In this document: positions 29,019 to 38,559 of the stretch, one piece after another
Position numbering within the stretch: position 1 is the first letter of the stretch
Layout of the letters: every line of letters starts with the position of its first letter
Assembly: GCA_016778465.1 (NCBI GenBank)
Contig: JADHPM010000010.1
Coordinates: 1 to 50,487, forward strand
DNA: 50,487 nt
DNA from: Methylophilaceae bacterium
GTDB taxonomy: Bacteria > Pseudomonadota > Gammaproteobacteria > Burkholderiales > Methylophilaceae
Direction: 5' to 3'
Made by a program: the position numbers and the translations under genes
Notes under the pieces: generated by a model
What the model saw: the letters and a program-made list of their open reading frames with translations, nothing else
What the model was told of the DNA's origin: nothing
Databases searched by the model: none

Positions 29019-29888
29019 CTATTTTTTATTTGGACTCTTTAAGTATTTAAAGAAATCAGAGTTGGCATCAAGCACCATTATGTCATCCTTGTTGCTAAAA
29101 CTCTTTTTGTAAGCCTCTAAGCTTCGATAAAAGTCATAGAACTCTTTGTTTTTAGAGAAGGTGTCTGCATATATTCTTGCAGCTTTAGCATCGCCCTCAC
29201 CTTTAATTTTTTGGGCCTCTTTATAGGCTTCTGTAATAATGATATCTTTTTCTTTATCAGCTTCCGCTCTAATCTTCTCAGACTCAGCAAAACCCTCAGA
29301 ACGCAACTCATTAGCGACTGATTTACGCTCTGCCTCCATCCTTTGATAGACAGACTCACTAACCTCTTTGGGTAGTTCAACCCTGCGAAGTCTCACATCA
29401 ATAATCTGTATGCCAATCTTCTCAGACTCTCTATCCGCACGAGTTTTAATAATATCCATGATTTCAGATCGCTCTCCAGAAACTACTTCTTGGATGGTTC
29501 GTTTACCAAACTCAGCACGCAGTCCGTCGTTTACTGTCTGCGTAAGTCTTCTCTCTGCTTGCCTTTCATCACCGTTCACCGAAACATAATATTTTGCTGG
29601 GTCAATAATTCGCCATTTAATATACGAATCGACTAAAACGTTTTTCTTTTCGCTCGTAATAAAGCGATCAGGTGAGGGAGAATCATAAGTTAAAATTCTT
29701 TTATCGTAGTACCTAACGTTATCAACGATTGGAGCTTTCAGATAAAATCCAGGATCTTGTTTAACGGCAACAATTTCACCTAACCTAAAAACCAATGCAG
29801 CCTCTCTTTGATCAACCGTAAAGGTTGAGAGGGCAAAAGCGATCAGTAAAACAATCAACCCAATTAAGTATTTAGACAAACTTCTCAT
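29019..29888 (-). CDS. hflC: HflC, membrane protease modulator subunit
   Basis: An SPFH/prohibitin-type protein that with HflK encloses the FtsH protease. It has an N-terminal membrane anchor (LIGLIVLLIAFALSTFTV, residues 8-25), the SPFH domain starting QREAALVFRLGE, and a charged alpha-helical stretch with RMEAERKSVANELRSEG repeats. The 289 residues are normal. Its ATG overlaps the hflK stop by one base (TAATG). Confidence 0.95.
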   Translation of the reverse strand: MRSLSKYLIGLIVLLIAFALSTFTVDQREAALVFRLGEIVAVKQDPGFYLKAPIVDNVRYYDKRILTYDSPSPDRFITSEKKNVLVDSYIKWRIIDPAKYYVSVNGDERQAERRLTQTVNDGLRAEFGKRTIQEVVSGERSEIMDIIKTRADRESEKIGIQIIDVRLRRVELPKEVSESVYQRMEAERKSVANELRSEGFAESEKIRAEADKEKDIIITEAYKEAQKIKGEGDAKAARIYADTFSKNKEFYDFYRSLEAYKKSFSNKDDIMVLDANSDFFKYLKSPNKK

Positions 29889-31093
29889 TATCTTGGCTCC
29901 CTATCTCTAAAACGTAACGCATCTCTTGCACGATCCGCAATGGAATTAATAGCGTCGCTTGTTTTTGAACTTGTTATATTCATCTGTTGATTATTATTCA
30001 TCGCATCCTCACTCTGATTGTTTCTAGTCGCACCAGACTGCTGGATAATCTTATCAAGCGGAAGGTAAAGCAGACTGTTAGATTCTTTCTGATCAACAAT
30101 GATTTTTGTAATAGAAGACATTATATTTTCCTGAGCTTCTAAAAAAAGTCTTTGTTTCGTAACATTTGGTGCGCGATTATATTCCGTCATGATTTGCTCA
30201 AATCGACTAGAATTACCCAATGCCTCGTTTTCAACAGAGACTCTGTAACCATTAGCCTGTGCGATTAATCTTGAAGCGGAACCTCTAGCCTTAGGCACAA
30301 CATCATTAGCGTATGCTTGCCCTTCATTTTTTTGCCTTTCTTGATCCTGTTTAGCTTTAACGGCATCATCAAAGGCTGCTTGAACCTGCTCAGGTGGTTG
30401 CGCATTTTGCATCGTCACACTGGTTATATTGATACCTGTCTGATATCGATCCAAAATATCTTGCATTAGCGCACGTGTTTTGACCGCAATTTCCTCACGA
30501 CCCTCATACAAAACGAAGTCCATCTCGCTCTTACCAACAATCTCTCTTATTGATGTTTCCGCTGCACCCCTGACTGAATTCTCAGCTGAGCGATTATAAA
30601 AAAGAAAGTCTTGCACGGATTTTAGGTTGTATTGTACAGCGAATTGAAGATCAATAATATTTTCATCGCCAGTAAGCATTAGGGATTCACGTAATTCTTG
30701 AGAAGTGGCTCCAGCTCCAGAAGAGCGGTAACCCAACTCAATTGTTCTTACCTGCTCAAGGTTTACTACTTCGACTGTCTCGATAGGATAAGGTATATGC
30801 CATCTAGGGCCAGGCATGGTAACTGCAGTATTTTTACCGAAGGTGAAAACCACTCCCCGAGAACCCTGATCAACAATGTAAAAACCCGTAGCAAGCCAAA
30901 TTAAAATAATAATAAGGATAATTGGCCCAATAGGTAAGCTGTCACCGCTCAATTGAGGACCTGATTTATTTGGCGTTTGACCATTATCACCTCCCCTGCC
31001 AGACCTTTGTCCTCCAATCACTCGATTCATTTTATTCTTCAAATCTTTGAATAACTCATCAAGATCAGGGGGTCCGTCTTGATTAGCTGCCAT
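29888..31093 (-). CDS. hflK: HflK, membrane protease modulator subunit
   Basis: Partner of HflC. Family members begin close to a GPPDLDEL motif, so I take ATG 31093 (MAANQDGPPDLDELFK) as start; an ATG at 31129 overlapping the end of hflX is possible and would add 12 residues. A Gly-rich basic linker precedes the membrane helix (IGPIILIIILIWLATGFYIV), then the SPFH domain (FTFGKNTAVTMPGPRWHIPYP) and a Gln/Asn-rich tail. In the cell it forms the hetero-oligomeric HflKC cage around FtsH. Confidence 0.94.
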   Translation of the reverse strand: MAANQDGPPDLDELFKDLKNKMNRVIGGQRSGRGGDNGQTPNKSGPQLSGDSLPIGPIILIIILIWLATGFYIVDQGSRGVVFTFGKNTAVTMPGPRWHIPYPIETVEVVNLEQVRTIELGYRSSGAGATSQELRESLMLTGDENIIDLQFAVQYNLKSVQDFLFYNRSAENSVRGAAETSIREIVGKSEMDFVLYEGREEIAVKTRALMQDILDRYQTGINITSVTMQNAQPPEQVQAAFDDAVKAKQDQERQKNEGQAYANDVVPKARGSASRLIAQANGYRVSVENEALGNSSRFEQIMTEYNRAPNVTKQRLFLEAQENIMSSITKIIVDQKESNSLLYLPLDKIIQQSGATRNNQSEDAMNNNQQMNITSSKTSDAINSIADRARDALRFRDREPR

Positions 31094-31121
31094 TATCTTT
31101 CTTGAAAAGTTGGTAAAGTAT

Positions 31122-32243
31122 TTAAACATATTGTCCGTTTCGCTCGTTTATTAATTTTTGATTATATTCGACCAGTGCTTGCTTCAAAAATTCAATGCCG
31201 TCGCCTGTTTTTGCCGATAATTGAATCCTCGTAATGTTACCATAATCATCTCTATCGAAGTCAGGATTAAGTTTTATTTTATCAATTTGATTGATTATTA
31301 CGATTTGGGGAAGTTTATCTGCATTAATCTCTTTTAAAATTTTATTGACCTGCTCTATTTGATCGTTCCTGTTCGGGTTTGACACATCGACAACATGGAT
31401 AAGCAGATCTGCACCGGTGGCCTCTTCAAGCGTTGACTTAAAAGCCTCGACTAATGTAGTTGGTAAATCTTTAATGAAACCCACAGTATCTGACACAACA
31501 AGACTGTGATGCGGCTCAATAAATAGCTTTCGTGACGTTGTTTCAAGCGTTGCAAAGAGCTTATTCTCCGCCAAGATATTTTCGTGAGTAAGGTGGTTAA
31601 ATAATGATGATTTGCCCGCGTTAGTGTAGCCTACAATTGATACACTTAATGTGTTTGAACGACGTCTTGCTCTTCTTTGCATATTTCTTTGTTTTTTTAA
31701 CTTTTCTAGCTTCTCTTTAAGTTGTTTAATTCGAGCTCTTAACATTCTTCGATCAAGTTCAATTTGCTTTTCTCCGGGACCCCCCCTCACACCAATGCCT
31801 CCTTTTTGCCTTTCTAAATGGCTCCAACCTTTGGTCAGTCTAGTGGCTAGATGATCCAGATGAGCGAGCTCGACCTGCAATTTACCTTCATAGCTCTTCG
31901 CTCTTAATGAAAATATATAGAGAATCAGTGCGGTTCGATCGTAGACCCTGAGACCTGTTGCCTTTTCAATATTTCTTTCTTGAGATGGAGATAGATCATG
32001 GTTAAACACTATTGTTGAGGCCTCTAGCGTCTCTTTTAATAACTTTATTTCTTCAATCTTCCCAGAACCAACAAAATATTTAGCGTCGGGGTGCTTTCTT
32101 TTGCTAATAATTTTTTCTGCAACTTCAAAGCCTGCACTATTAATTAGGAGAGATAATTCAATCGTGTTGTCTTCATGGTAAATATCTCCAAAATCAATAT
32201 TTACTAATATAGCCTTTTCACCTACTTGCGGACGGTCAAACAT
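31122..32243 (-). CDS. hflX: GTPase HflX
   Basis: A ribosome-associated GTPase that splits stalled or heat-damaged 70S ribosomes. The 373 residues show the N-terminal HflX domain, a coiled-coil linker with the GGPGEKQIELDRR motif, and a G domain with G1 GYTNAGKSS, G3 DTVGF and G4 NQID. The ATG overlaps the hfq stop by one base, as expected for the classic hfq-hflX-hflK-hflC operon. Length is on the short side of normal because of a brief C-terminal part. Confidence 0.95.
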   Translation of the reverse strand: MFDRPQVGEKAILVNIDFGDIYHEDNTIELSLLINSAGFEVAEKIISKRKHPDAKYFVGSGKIEEIKLLKETLEASTIVFNHDLSPSQERNIEKATGLRVYDRTALILYIFSLRAKSYEGKLQVELAHLDHLATRLTKGWSHLERQKGGIGVRGGPGEKQIELDRRMLRARIKQLKEKLEKLKKQRNMQRRARRRSNTLSVSIVGYTNAGKSSLFNHLTHENILAENKLFATLETTSRKLFIEPHHSLVVSDTVGFIKDLPTTLVEAFKSTLEEATGADLLIHVVDVSNPNRNDQIEQVNKILKEINADKLPQIVIINQIDKIKLNPDFDRDDYGNITRIQLSAKTGDGIEFLKQALVEYNQKLINERNGQYV

Positions 32244-32473
32244 TAACTAGTAGTATTGGCATCAATTTGAAATTTTTGGGTAGGAACAATTGTAGAGATG
32301 GCGTGCTTATAGATTAATTGAGGGGTACTTCCGCTCAGCACGACAACATATTGATCAAAAGAATCAATAGAGCCTTGAAGTTTGATTCCATTTAACAGGT
32401 AGATCGATACAGGTATTTTTTCTTCGCTTAAACGACTGAGAAATATATCCTGTAAATCTGTTTTTTTTATCAT
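32243..32473 (-). CDS. hfq: RNA chaperone Hfq with altered rim
   Basis: A hexameric Sm-like protein that pairs small RNAs with mRNAs. The 76 residues align without gaps to E. coli Hfq through residue 66: Q8, Y25, K31, D40, Q41, Y55, K56 and H57 are kept, so proximal and distal RNA faces look intact. The rim patch is not: E. coli R16, R17 and R19 are S16, E17 and K19 here, with an Arg at 14. The disordered tail is reduced to about ten residues. It directly abuts gltX downstream of its own... that is, the gltX stop touches the far side, and hflX overlaps by one base, giving a compact operon. Confidence 0.95.
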   Translation of the reverse strand: MIKKTDLQDIFLSRLSEEKIPVSIYLLNGIKLQGSIDSFDQYVVVLSGSTPQLIYKHAISTIVPTQKFQIDANTTS

Positions 32474-33868
32474 TTAGTTAATGTATTTAAGAATTCGTTG
32501 TTTGGTCTCTTCACGACCTATAATTGACATTATACTTGCAATGCTTGGGGTATGGTCACTACCAGTTAAAATAACCCGTAAGGGCATTGCAATTAATGGA
32601 AACTTTAATTGGTTGGCCGCAACAAATTTTTTTATTAAGCTATTGATTTCGTCGTCTTCCCATTTTACCTCGTCCAAGAGGCTGTTCAGCCCCTTAACTA
32701 AATTTAATCTATCAGCGTCAAGATACTTTTGGATAAGCTCAGGCATTATGTGTGGCTGCTCAACGATAAACAAGATTTGATTGGACAGTTCCACTAAATT
32801 ATTTACTCGTTCTTTGTAGAGGGCTATTCCCTTAATTAATTTTTGTTTAGATAGCTCATCGATATCGTTAAATTTAAAGAAATCTATCATTAAATTAAAA
32901 ATGCTCTCATCATCCATCTCTCTTATATATTGGTTGTTTAGCCAATTTAATTTTTCATCGTTAAACTGTGCTGGTGATGATGTTATATTGCCCAAATCAA
33001 ACCACTGAGAAAACTGAACCATAGAGAAAATTTCATCGTCCCCATGACTCCATCCAAGACGAGCTAAGTAATTTTTAATTGCCTGTGGGAGGTAGCCTTT
33101 TTTTTGATATTCAAGGACGCTGACTGAACCATGACGTTTAGAGAGCTTTTGACCGTCTGAGCCGAGAATCATTGAAAGATGGGCATAATTTGGCACTGGA
33201 GCATTTAGTGCTTTAAATAAATTTATTTGCCTAGGAGTATTATTGACGTGATCATCACCACGAATGACATCCGTAATATTCATATCCCAATCATCTACTA
33301 CCACACAAAAATTATATGTAGGAGTCCCATCTGAGCGCGAAATAATAAAATCGTCTAATTCCTCATTATTAAAAGTAATATCACCTTTTACTCTATCATT
33401 CCATGATACATGGCCATTGCTTGGATTTCTAAATCGAATCACTGGGTGAATGTCGAGTGGTTTTTCTGGGAGCTTTTTGCCGGGTTCAGGTCGCCATCGT
33501 CCATCATACTTTGGCTTTAAACCCTCTTTCATTTGTGACTCTCTCAAAGCATCAAGTTCCTCTTTTGAGGAGTAACAAGGGTAAGCTTGATTATTTTCGA
33601 GTAATGATTGTATGACTGCCTTATAGCGATCCATTCTATCTGTCTGATAATGGATAGGTCCATCATGGTGAAGGCCAAGCCAATTCATGCCATTTATGAT
33701 GACTTCGATTGCTTCTGGAGTCGAACGATCAAGATCTGTATCTTCAATCCGAAGAATAAACTTACCTTTTTGATTTCTTGCGTATGCCCATGCAAATAGG
33801 GCTGTTCTGGCTCCGCCTATATGTAAATCGCCTGTGGGGCTTGGCGCGAATCGAGTGATAACTGTCAT
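32474..33868 (-). CDS. gltX: Glutamyl-tRNA synthetase
   Basis: Charges tRNA-Glu. A class I synthetase of 464 residues with HIGH-type motif HIGG (16-19), KMSKS-type motif KLSKRHG (241-247) and the anticodon-binding C-terminal half. The N terminus RFAPSPTGDLHIGGARTALF is exactly that of bacterial GluRS. On the transcript it lies upstream of hfq: hfq starts at 33 bases beyond is not the case; in fact hfq at 32473 lies downstream and its coordinates abut the gltX stop at 32474. Cytoplasmic, essential. Confidence 0.97.
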   Translation of the reverse strand: MTVITRFAPSPTGDLHIGGARTALFAWAYARNQKGKFILRIEDTDLDRSTPEAIEVIINGMNWLGLHHDGPIHYQTDRMDRYKAVIQSLLENNQAYPCYSSKEELDALRESQMKEGLKPKYDGRWRPEPGKKLPEKPLDIHPVIRFRNPSNGHVSWNDRVKGDITFNNEELDDFIISRSDGTPTYNFCVVVDDWDMNITDVIRGDDHVNNTPRQINLFKALNAPVPNYAHLSMILGSDGQKLSKRHGSVSVLEYQKKGYLPQAIKNYLARLGWSHGDDEIFSMVQFSQWFDLGNITSSPAQFNDEKLNWLNNQYIREMDDESIFNLMIDFFKFNDIDELSKQKLIKGIALYKERVNNLVELSNQILFIVEQPHIMPELIQKYLDADRLNLVKGLNSLLDEVKWEDDEINSLIKKFVAANQLKFPLIAMPLRVILTGSDHTPSIASIMSIIGREETKQRILKYIN

Positions 33869-33878
33869 TTAGTCTCTT

Positions 33879-35207
33879 TCAAATAATTGGACCTGCATAT
33901 AAATCATAATTCTTTGTATACTTAATTTTAACATCAAGCATATCGCCAACCTCTAAGCCCTCCGGGTTTTCTAAATATATTACGCCATCTATTTCCGGAG
34001 CGTTTGCAGCAGACCTTGCTTCGGCAAAGTCGTTATTTACCGCATCCACAATTACAGTTTGGGTAGTGTTAATTTTGCTGGCTAATTTTTTTCTGCTTAC
34101 CTTTTGCTGGGCTTGCATAAACAAATTATAACGTTGATCTTTTAAATCGTCCGATATTTGATCTTGCATTAATTTTGCTGAAGCACCCTCAACATTTGAG
34201 TATTTGAAACATCCAACATGATCCAGCTCTGCTGACCCTATAAAATTTATGAGCTCTTGAAAGTCATCGTCCGATTCACCCGGGAAGCCAACAATAAATG
34301 TACTACGTATTGTAATATCCGGGCATATCTCTCGCCACCTTTGAATCCTCTCAAGATTGTTCTCAGCGTTTGCGGGACGCCTCATCAGTTTAAGAATTTT
34401 TGGACTTGCATGCTGAAAAGGGACATCAATATATGGAAGAATGGATCCATTGGCCATTAAGTTAATCACATTATCCACATGAGGATACGGATATATATAG
34501 TGAAATCTCACCCAAACACCTAACTCACCCAAATGTTTGGCAAGGTTATAAAGATCACTTTTGACGGGTCTGCCATTCCAAAATCCGGTTCGATATTTAA
34601 TATCAACGCCATAAGCACTTGTGTCTTGAGAAATAATTATCAGTTCTGTGACACCATTTTTTACCAATATTTCTGCTTCGTTTAAGATATCACCTATATC
34701 ACGGCTTTTAAGCATGCCCCGCATAGTTGGAATGATACAAAAACTACAAGTGTGATTACAGCCCTCAGAAATTTTTATGTAAGCATAATGTTTCGGGGTT
34801 AAACGCATACCCTGCGGTGGTATTAGGTCAATATGCGGATCATGAGGCTTAGGCACGTGCTGATGCACAGCATCCATAACCTCATCAAAAGCTTCAGATC
34901 CAGTGATTGCTAAAAGCTTTGGGAACCGTTTTTGAATAATGTCTTTTTTTTCCCCAAGGCATCCCGTAACAATAACGTTACCATTGTTTTTAACAGCCTC
35001 GCCGATGGCGTCAAGTGATTCCTCCACAGCTGAATCTATAAATCCACATGTATTCACGATAACCAGGTCAGAATGCGAATAGTTAGAGGCAATTTCATAG
35101 CCCTCGGCCTTTACTCTCGTCAAAATTTTTTCAGTATCTGAGCCGGCTTTTGGGCAACCAAGCGATATAAAACCAACTTTTGGTGCTTTGAGATTAGTTA
35201 ATGACAT
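33879..35207 (-). CDS. rimO: Ribosomal protein S12 methylthiotransferase
   Basis: A radical-SAM enzyme adding a methylthio group to an aspartate of ribosomal protein S12. In 442 residues it has the N-terminal MTTase domain with three cluster cysteines ([24 protein letters not shown]), the radical-SAM CxxxCxxC (GCNHTCSFC) near 150, and a C-terminal TRAM domain. The [10 protein letters not shown] wording separates RimO from MiaB. It abuts the ZIP gene upstream with no gap, and gltX follows ten bases later. Confidence 0.95.
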   Translation of the reverse strand: MSLTNLKAPKVGFISLGCPKAGSDTEKILTRVKAEGYEIASNYSHSDLVIVNTCGFIDSAVEESLDAIGEAVKNNGNVIVTGCLGEKKDIIQKRFPKLLAITGSEAFDEVMDAVHQHVPKPHDPHIDLIPPQGMRLTPKHYAYIKISEGCNHTCSFCIIPTMRGMLKSRDIGDILNEAEILVKNGVTELIIISQDTSAYGVDIKYRTGFWNGRPVKSDLYNLAKHLGELGVWVRFHYIYPYPHVDNVINLMANGSILPYIDVPFQHASPKILKLMRRPANAENNLERIQRWREICPDITIRSTFIVGFPGESDDDFQELINFIGSAELDHVGCFKYSNVEGASAKLMQDQISDDLKDQRYNLFMQAQQKVSRKKLASKINTTQTVIVDAVNNDFAEARSAANAPEIDGVIYLENPEGLEVGDMLDVKIKYTKNYDLYAGPII

Positions 35208-35969
35208 TTAATGAAGAAAGCTATGAATGACATAGATGATTAACACACCGATACTTATTAAAATAATTTGCATCAGTGAATCCCTAATCTCAGTTTTTTT
35301 GTGAAGATCAGGAATTAAATCAGATACAGCGACATAGAGCATAGTAGATGCGGCAAAAGCCAAAATGATCGGGATGAGTGAGCTCATGTAATCCAAAACG
35401 TAATAGGCCAAGATTGCACCCAAAATTGTCGTGACACTGGCAATTACATTGAACGATAGAGCTTTAAATTTACTAAATCCTGAATTAACTAATATTGATA
35501 TATTGCTTACTTCTTGAGGAATTTCATGAGCGATAATGGCTAAGGCCGTGACAAATCCCAGATTGATATTTACCAAAAAAGCACTTGCGATGAGCACACC
35601 ATCAACAAAATTATGGAATAAGTCGCCAATTAAAACAAAGCTACCTTTATTGCTCATCTCAAAATGTGAATCTGAGGAATGTGCCTCACAGTGAACCCCG
35701 TGACAATGTCGCCATATTAATAGCTTTTCTAAAACAAATAATATCAAAATTCCAATTAGAACCACGGAGGTTACTTGGTGTACGTCACTGGTTAACTCAA
35801 ATGCATGAGGAATAATTTCTAAAAAAGCTGCGCCAAGCAGCGTACCTACCGCGAGGCTGACCATATGGTTTAGAAGTTGAGCATTGGCATATTTCAGGAA
35901 AATAAGTGCGAATAGAAAGCTTACTGCACCACCAAAAATACAAGTTAGTATTATCCAGAAAAGGGTCAT
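35208..35969 (-). CDS. ZIP family divalent metal transporter
   Basis: An inner-membrane importer for zinc or another divalent metal, 253 residues with eight predicted helices. The metal path motifs are clear: HNFVDG at 119-124 and HEIPQE at 148-153. A His-rich cytoplasmic loop (H88, H90, H93, H97, H102) between helices three and four fits a metal-binding sensor loop. It is first in the rimO-gltX-hfq direction, with a TATAAT box about 25-30 bases upstream of its ATG. Confidence 0.92.
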   Translation of the reverse strand: MTLFWIILTCIFGGAVSFLFALIFLKYANAQLLNHMVSLAVGTLLGAAFLEIIPHAFELTSDVHQVTSVVLIGILILFVLEKLLIWRHCHGVHCEAHSSDSHFEMSNKGSFVLIGDLFHNFVDGVLIASAFLVNINLGFVTALAIIAHEIPQEVSNISILVNSGFSKFKALSFNVIASVTTILGAILAYYVLDYMSSLIPIILAFAASTMLYVAVSDLIPDLHKKTEIRDSLMQIILISIGVLIIYVIHSFLH

Positions 35970-35993
35970 AAGTTTAAAAATTTAAAAAAGGCA

Positions 35994-35999
35994 ATTATA
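35994..35999 (-). promoter_or_regulatory. Possible -10 box for the ZIP-rimO-gltX-hfq run
   Basis: A perfect TATAAT on the minus strand, 25 bases upstream of the ZIP start, in the only sizeable gap (47 bases) of this stretch. The -35 position (inside the pgeF end) holds only a weak TTTAGC, so a promoter is plausible but unproved. Confidence 0.35.
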
Positions 36000-36016
36000 T
36001 AGCAGAAGTAATGTTG

Positions 36017-36685
36017 CTAAAAATTTTCTTCCTGTATCCAGATAAGGGAGACCATCCTACCCATGTCACGCCCTCTTCTATAAGAATAAAAATTGTCGAT
36101 ATCATCATAGGTGCAGTAGTTTTGAGTAATAGAGTTGCCATAAATTTTTTTAATTTTCAGCTTTTCTAGTTTTATTTGTGATGCAAGTGACAATGAAAGT
36201 TTGTACTTATTTTCATATTTTTGAAAAGCTGAAAGTGTGTTTTTATCCATTTCCAAAAATTGCTCATACACCTCAGCGCCTACCTCGAAGTTTGCTTGGC
36301 TTATACAAGGACCAAGCCATGCCGTAATTTGCGAATTCGTCTTTATTGTCTTTATAGTTTTCTCAATAACACCTGCGCAAAGACCTCTCCATCCAGCGTG
36401 AATCGCGGCTACAAAAGAACCCGATTCGTTTGTTAATAATATTGGTAAACAATCTGCCGTTCTTACGGCACAGATAGTATTTTTTGCATAAGAGAAAGCA
36501 GCGTCTGCGGGGGCTTGTTTAGATGGGAGTTCTATTACCGTTTTGCCATGAACCTGTTTTAAGAAATCAAAATTTAAATCTATTTTATTAATATACTTAA
36601 TGACATTTTTAGAATGTCTTGTTGTTTGTATGGCTTTAATATTCGGAGGGACCTCCCAATCTGGAAAAATAGCCTCAATCGTCAT
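36017..36685 (-). CDS. pgeF: Peptidoglycan editing factor / purine nucleoside phosphorylase (YfiH), compact
   Basis: A laccase-domain protein (DUF152/Cu-oxidase_4). Relatives act as purine nucleoside phosphorylases or adenosine deaminases and stop misincorporation of serine in peptidoglycan. Active-site residues are intact: H46 in QVHG, C79 in ADCLP and H96 in HAGWRG. At 222 residues it is shorter than usual because the segment that normally holds the NLG-HVGD and NR-L motifs, between TTR and QVHG, is nearly absent. It overlaps rluD by 11 bases, the usual partner. Confidence 0.93.
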   Translation of the reverse strand: MTIEAIFPDWEVPPNIKAIQTTRHSKNVIKYINKIDLNFDFLKQVHGKTVIELPSKQAPADAAFSYAKNTICAVRTADCLPILLTNESGSFVAAIHAGWRGLCAGVIEKTIKTIKTNSQITAWLGPCISQANFEVGAEVYEQFLEMDKNTLSAFQKYENKYKLSLSLASQIKLEKLKIKKIYGNSITQNYCTYDDIDNFYSYRRGRDMGRMVSLIWIQEENF

Positions 36686-37721
36686 CTACTTCAATATCCT
36701 CATCACCAATAATAATTGGTGAATCATCGTAATACTCATAATCGATATCATATCTGTCATTTAAGTCATTAGTTTCTTGTCGAATTACCTGTAGTAAATT
36801 CTTCATGTCTTCAGGTAATGGAATTTCCCAAAACATATTTTTGTGTGTGACTGGATGGACTAATCCAAGCTTCGTGGCATGTAATGCTTGACGTTTAAAG
36901 TTTAAGGTGCTGTTTTTTAAATTTTCAGAGAACTCTTTCGAAGGAATGATTTTTTTAAACCCATAAATAGGGTCTCCAACTATGGGGGAGTCATTGTGTT
37001 GCATATGAACCCTTATTTGATGAGTGCGTCCTGTTTCAAGGTTACATTTAATATAGGTATGAAAAGCAAATCTCTCTAGAACCTCATAATGCGTTACCGA
37101 AGGTTTGCCATTAATCTTATTTACAGCCATTTTTTTCCGATTTTTTGGATGCCTGCCAATAGGCTCTTTGATAGTCCTATTTTGCCATATCTGGCCCCAG
37201 ACGATAGCGCGGTATTCTCGGTGAACTGTTTTATTCTGGAGTTGCTTTATTAAATTATTTTGAGAAATTTCATTCTTAGCAATAACTAAAAGCCCTGAGG
37301 TATCTTTATCCAACCGATGCACAATACCGGCTCTTGGCAATGTTTTGTTATTTGGAAAATAATTTAAAATGGCATTTAACATCGTGCCAGACCAATTGCC
37401 CGCAGCAGGGTGCACAACCATACCTACAGGTTTGCTAATCACGGCAATATCATCGTCAGAAAAAACGATTTGGAGCTCGATATCCTCGGGCTCAAAAGAA
37501 GTAAGTGCTAAATCAGGTTGTATAGAAATTTCTATGCGTTCCCCACCATATAATTTTTTTTTAGATAGCAAAACTTGGCCATCTACCTTGACGTGACCGT
37601 CACTTATCCATTGCTGAATCTTTGACCTAGAGAACTCAGTAAGAAGTTCGTGAACAATTGTGTCCAATCGCTTTCCTGATAAATTTTCTGGAACAACTAT
37701 CTCTCTTTTATCATTTGTCAT
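36675..37721 (-). CDS. rluD: 23S rRNA pseudouridine synthase D
   Basis: Makes pseudouridines in helix 69 of 23S rRNA. I start at ATG 37721 (MTNDKREIVVPENLSGKRLD) since the S4 domain begins just after; the frame extends to 37775 without family similarity. An N-terminal S4 RNA-binding domain is followed by the RluA-type catalytic domain with HRLDKDTSG and catalytic D138 (E. coli D139). The acidic C-terminal tail (DDSPIIIGDEDIEVDDD) is an extra. Divergent from bamD with a 16-base gap. Confidence 0.95.
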   Translation of the reverse strand: MTNDKREIVVPENLSGKRLDTIVHELLTEFSRSKIQQWISDGHVKVDGQVLLSKKKLYGGERIEISIQPDLALTSFEPEDIELQIVFSDDDIAVISKPVGMVVHPAAGNWSGTMLNAILNYFPNNKTLPRAGIVHRLDKDTSGLLVIAKNEISQNNLIKQLQNKTVHREYRAIVWGQIWQNRTIKEPIGRHPKNRKKMAVNKINGKPSVTHYEVLERFAFHTYIKCNLETGRTHQIRVHMQHNDSPIVGDPIYGFKKIIPSKEFSENLKNSTLNFKRQALHATKLGLVHPVTHKNMFWEIPLPEDMKNLLQVIRQETNDLNDRYDIDYEYYDDSPIIIGDEDIEVDDD

Positions 37722-37737
37722 GATGTATAATTTTCTT

Positions 37738-38559
37738 ATGCAGAAATTGTCACTTGTAAAATTTTCAATAATCATATCACTATCAATCTTTTTAGCATCA
37801 TGTGCAATATTTGGTGACCCAGTTGAAGAAGATGAAACAAGAGGAAAAACAGATCTTGAGGTCTTGCAATTAGGTGAAACAATTCAACGCAATAGGGATT
37901 GGCCAAGAGTTATAAAAATTTATGAGGCTGCAGAGAGACGTTTTCCCAACTCTAGGTATGCACCCCAATTTAAGTTAAATCTTGCCTTTGCTTACAAAGA
38001 GTATTATCAAGATGAAAACGCTTTAGCGATGTTGGATAAATTTATCAGGAGTTATCCAAACCACCCTGCGATGGACTACGCATATTATCTTAAAGGCGTT
38101 GTGCTCTTTGTTGATCGAGGAATTCTAAAAGAGATTACCTTTCAGGATATCAGTGATAGAGACATATCTCAGCTTGAGGATAGTTTTAGGGCATTTAAAA
38201 CGATGACACAATTATTCCCAAATAGTGAATATTTTGATGACGCTAAAAATAGAATGACTTACCTCATGAATAAAATTGCTGAAAGAGAGCTTCATGTTGC
38301 AAGGTATTACATGCGAAGAGAGGCATTTATAGCTGCAGTTAATAGGTGCAAGTATGTTTTGGACAACTTTCCCTATACCGTCCATCAAGAGGAGGCATTG
38401 GTAATTCAGATTAGCGCCTACAAGAATTTAGGTGTTGAGGATCTGGCTGCTAGTACCAAGAAGGTTCTGGAGCTTAATTTTCCAAACTCAAGATTTGTCG
38501 CAAAAAAAATAACCTCAAGAGATGATGAAAAAAAATGGTGGGAGTTTTGGGATCTTTAA
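37738..38559 (+). CDS. bamD: Outer-membrane assembly lipoprotein BamD
   Basis: An essential lipoprotein of the BAM complex that binds BamA and inserts outer-membrane proteins. The frame is open from GTG 37660, but ATG 37738 gives the lipoprotein signal with lipobox LASC and lipidated C22. TPR-like repeats follow (RFPNSRYAPQFKLNLAFAYKEY and SYPNHPAMDYAYYLKGVV are typical BamD repeats). 273 residues, normal. No Shine-Dalgarno is visible before the ATG. Convergent with der: the two stop codons overlap within four bases. Confidence 0.94.
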   Translation: MQKLSLVKFSIIISLSIFLASCAIFGDPVEEDETRGKTDLEVLQLGETIQRNRDWPRVIKIYEAAERRFPNSRYAPQFKLNLAFAYKEYYQDENALAMLDKFIRSYPNHPAMDYAYYLKGVVLFVDRGILKEITFQDISDRDISQLEDSFRAFKTMTQLFPNSEYFDDAKNRMTYLMNKIAERELHVARYYMRREAFIAAVNRCKYVLDNFPYTVHQEEALVIQISAYKNLGVEDLAASTKKVLELNFPNSRFVAKKITSRDDEKKWWEFWDL

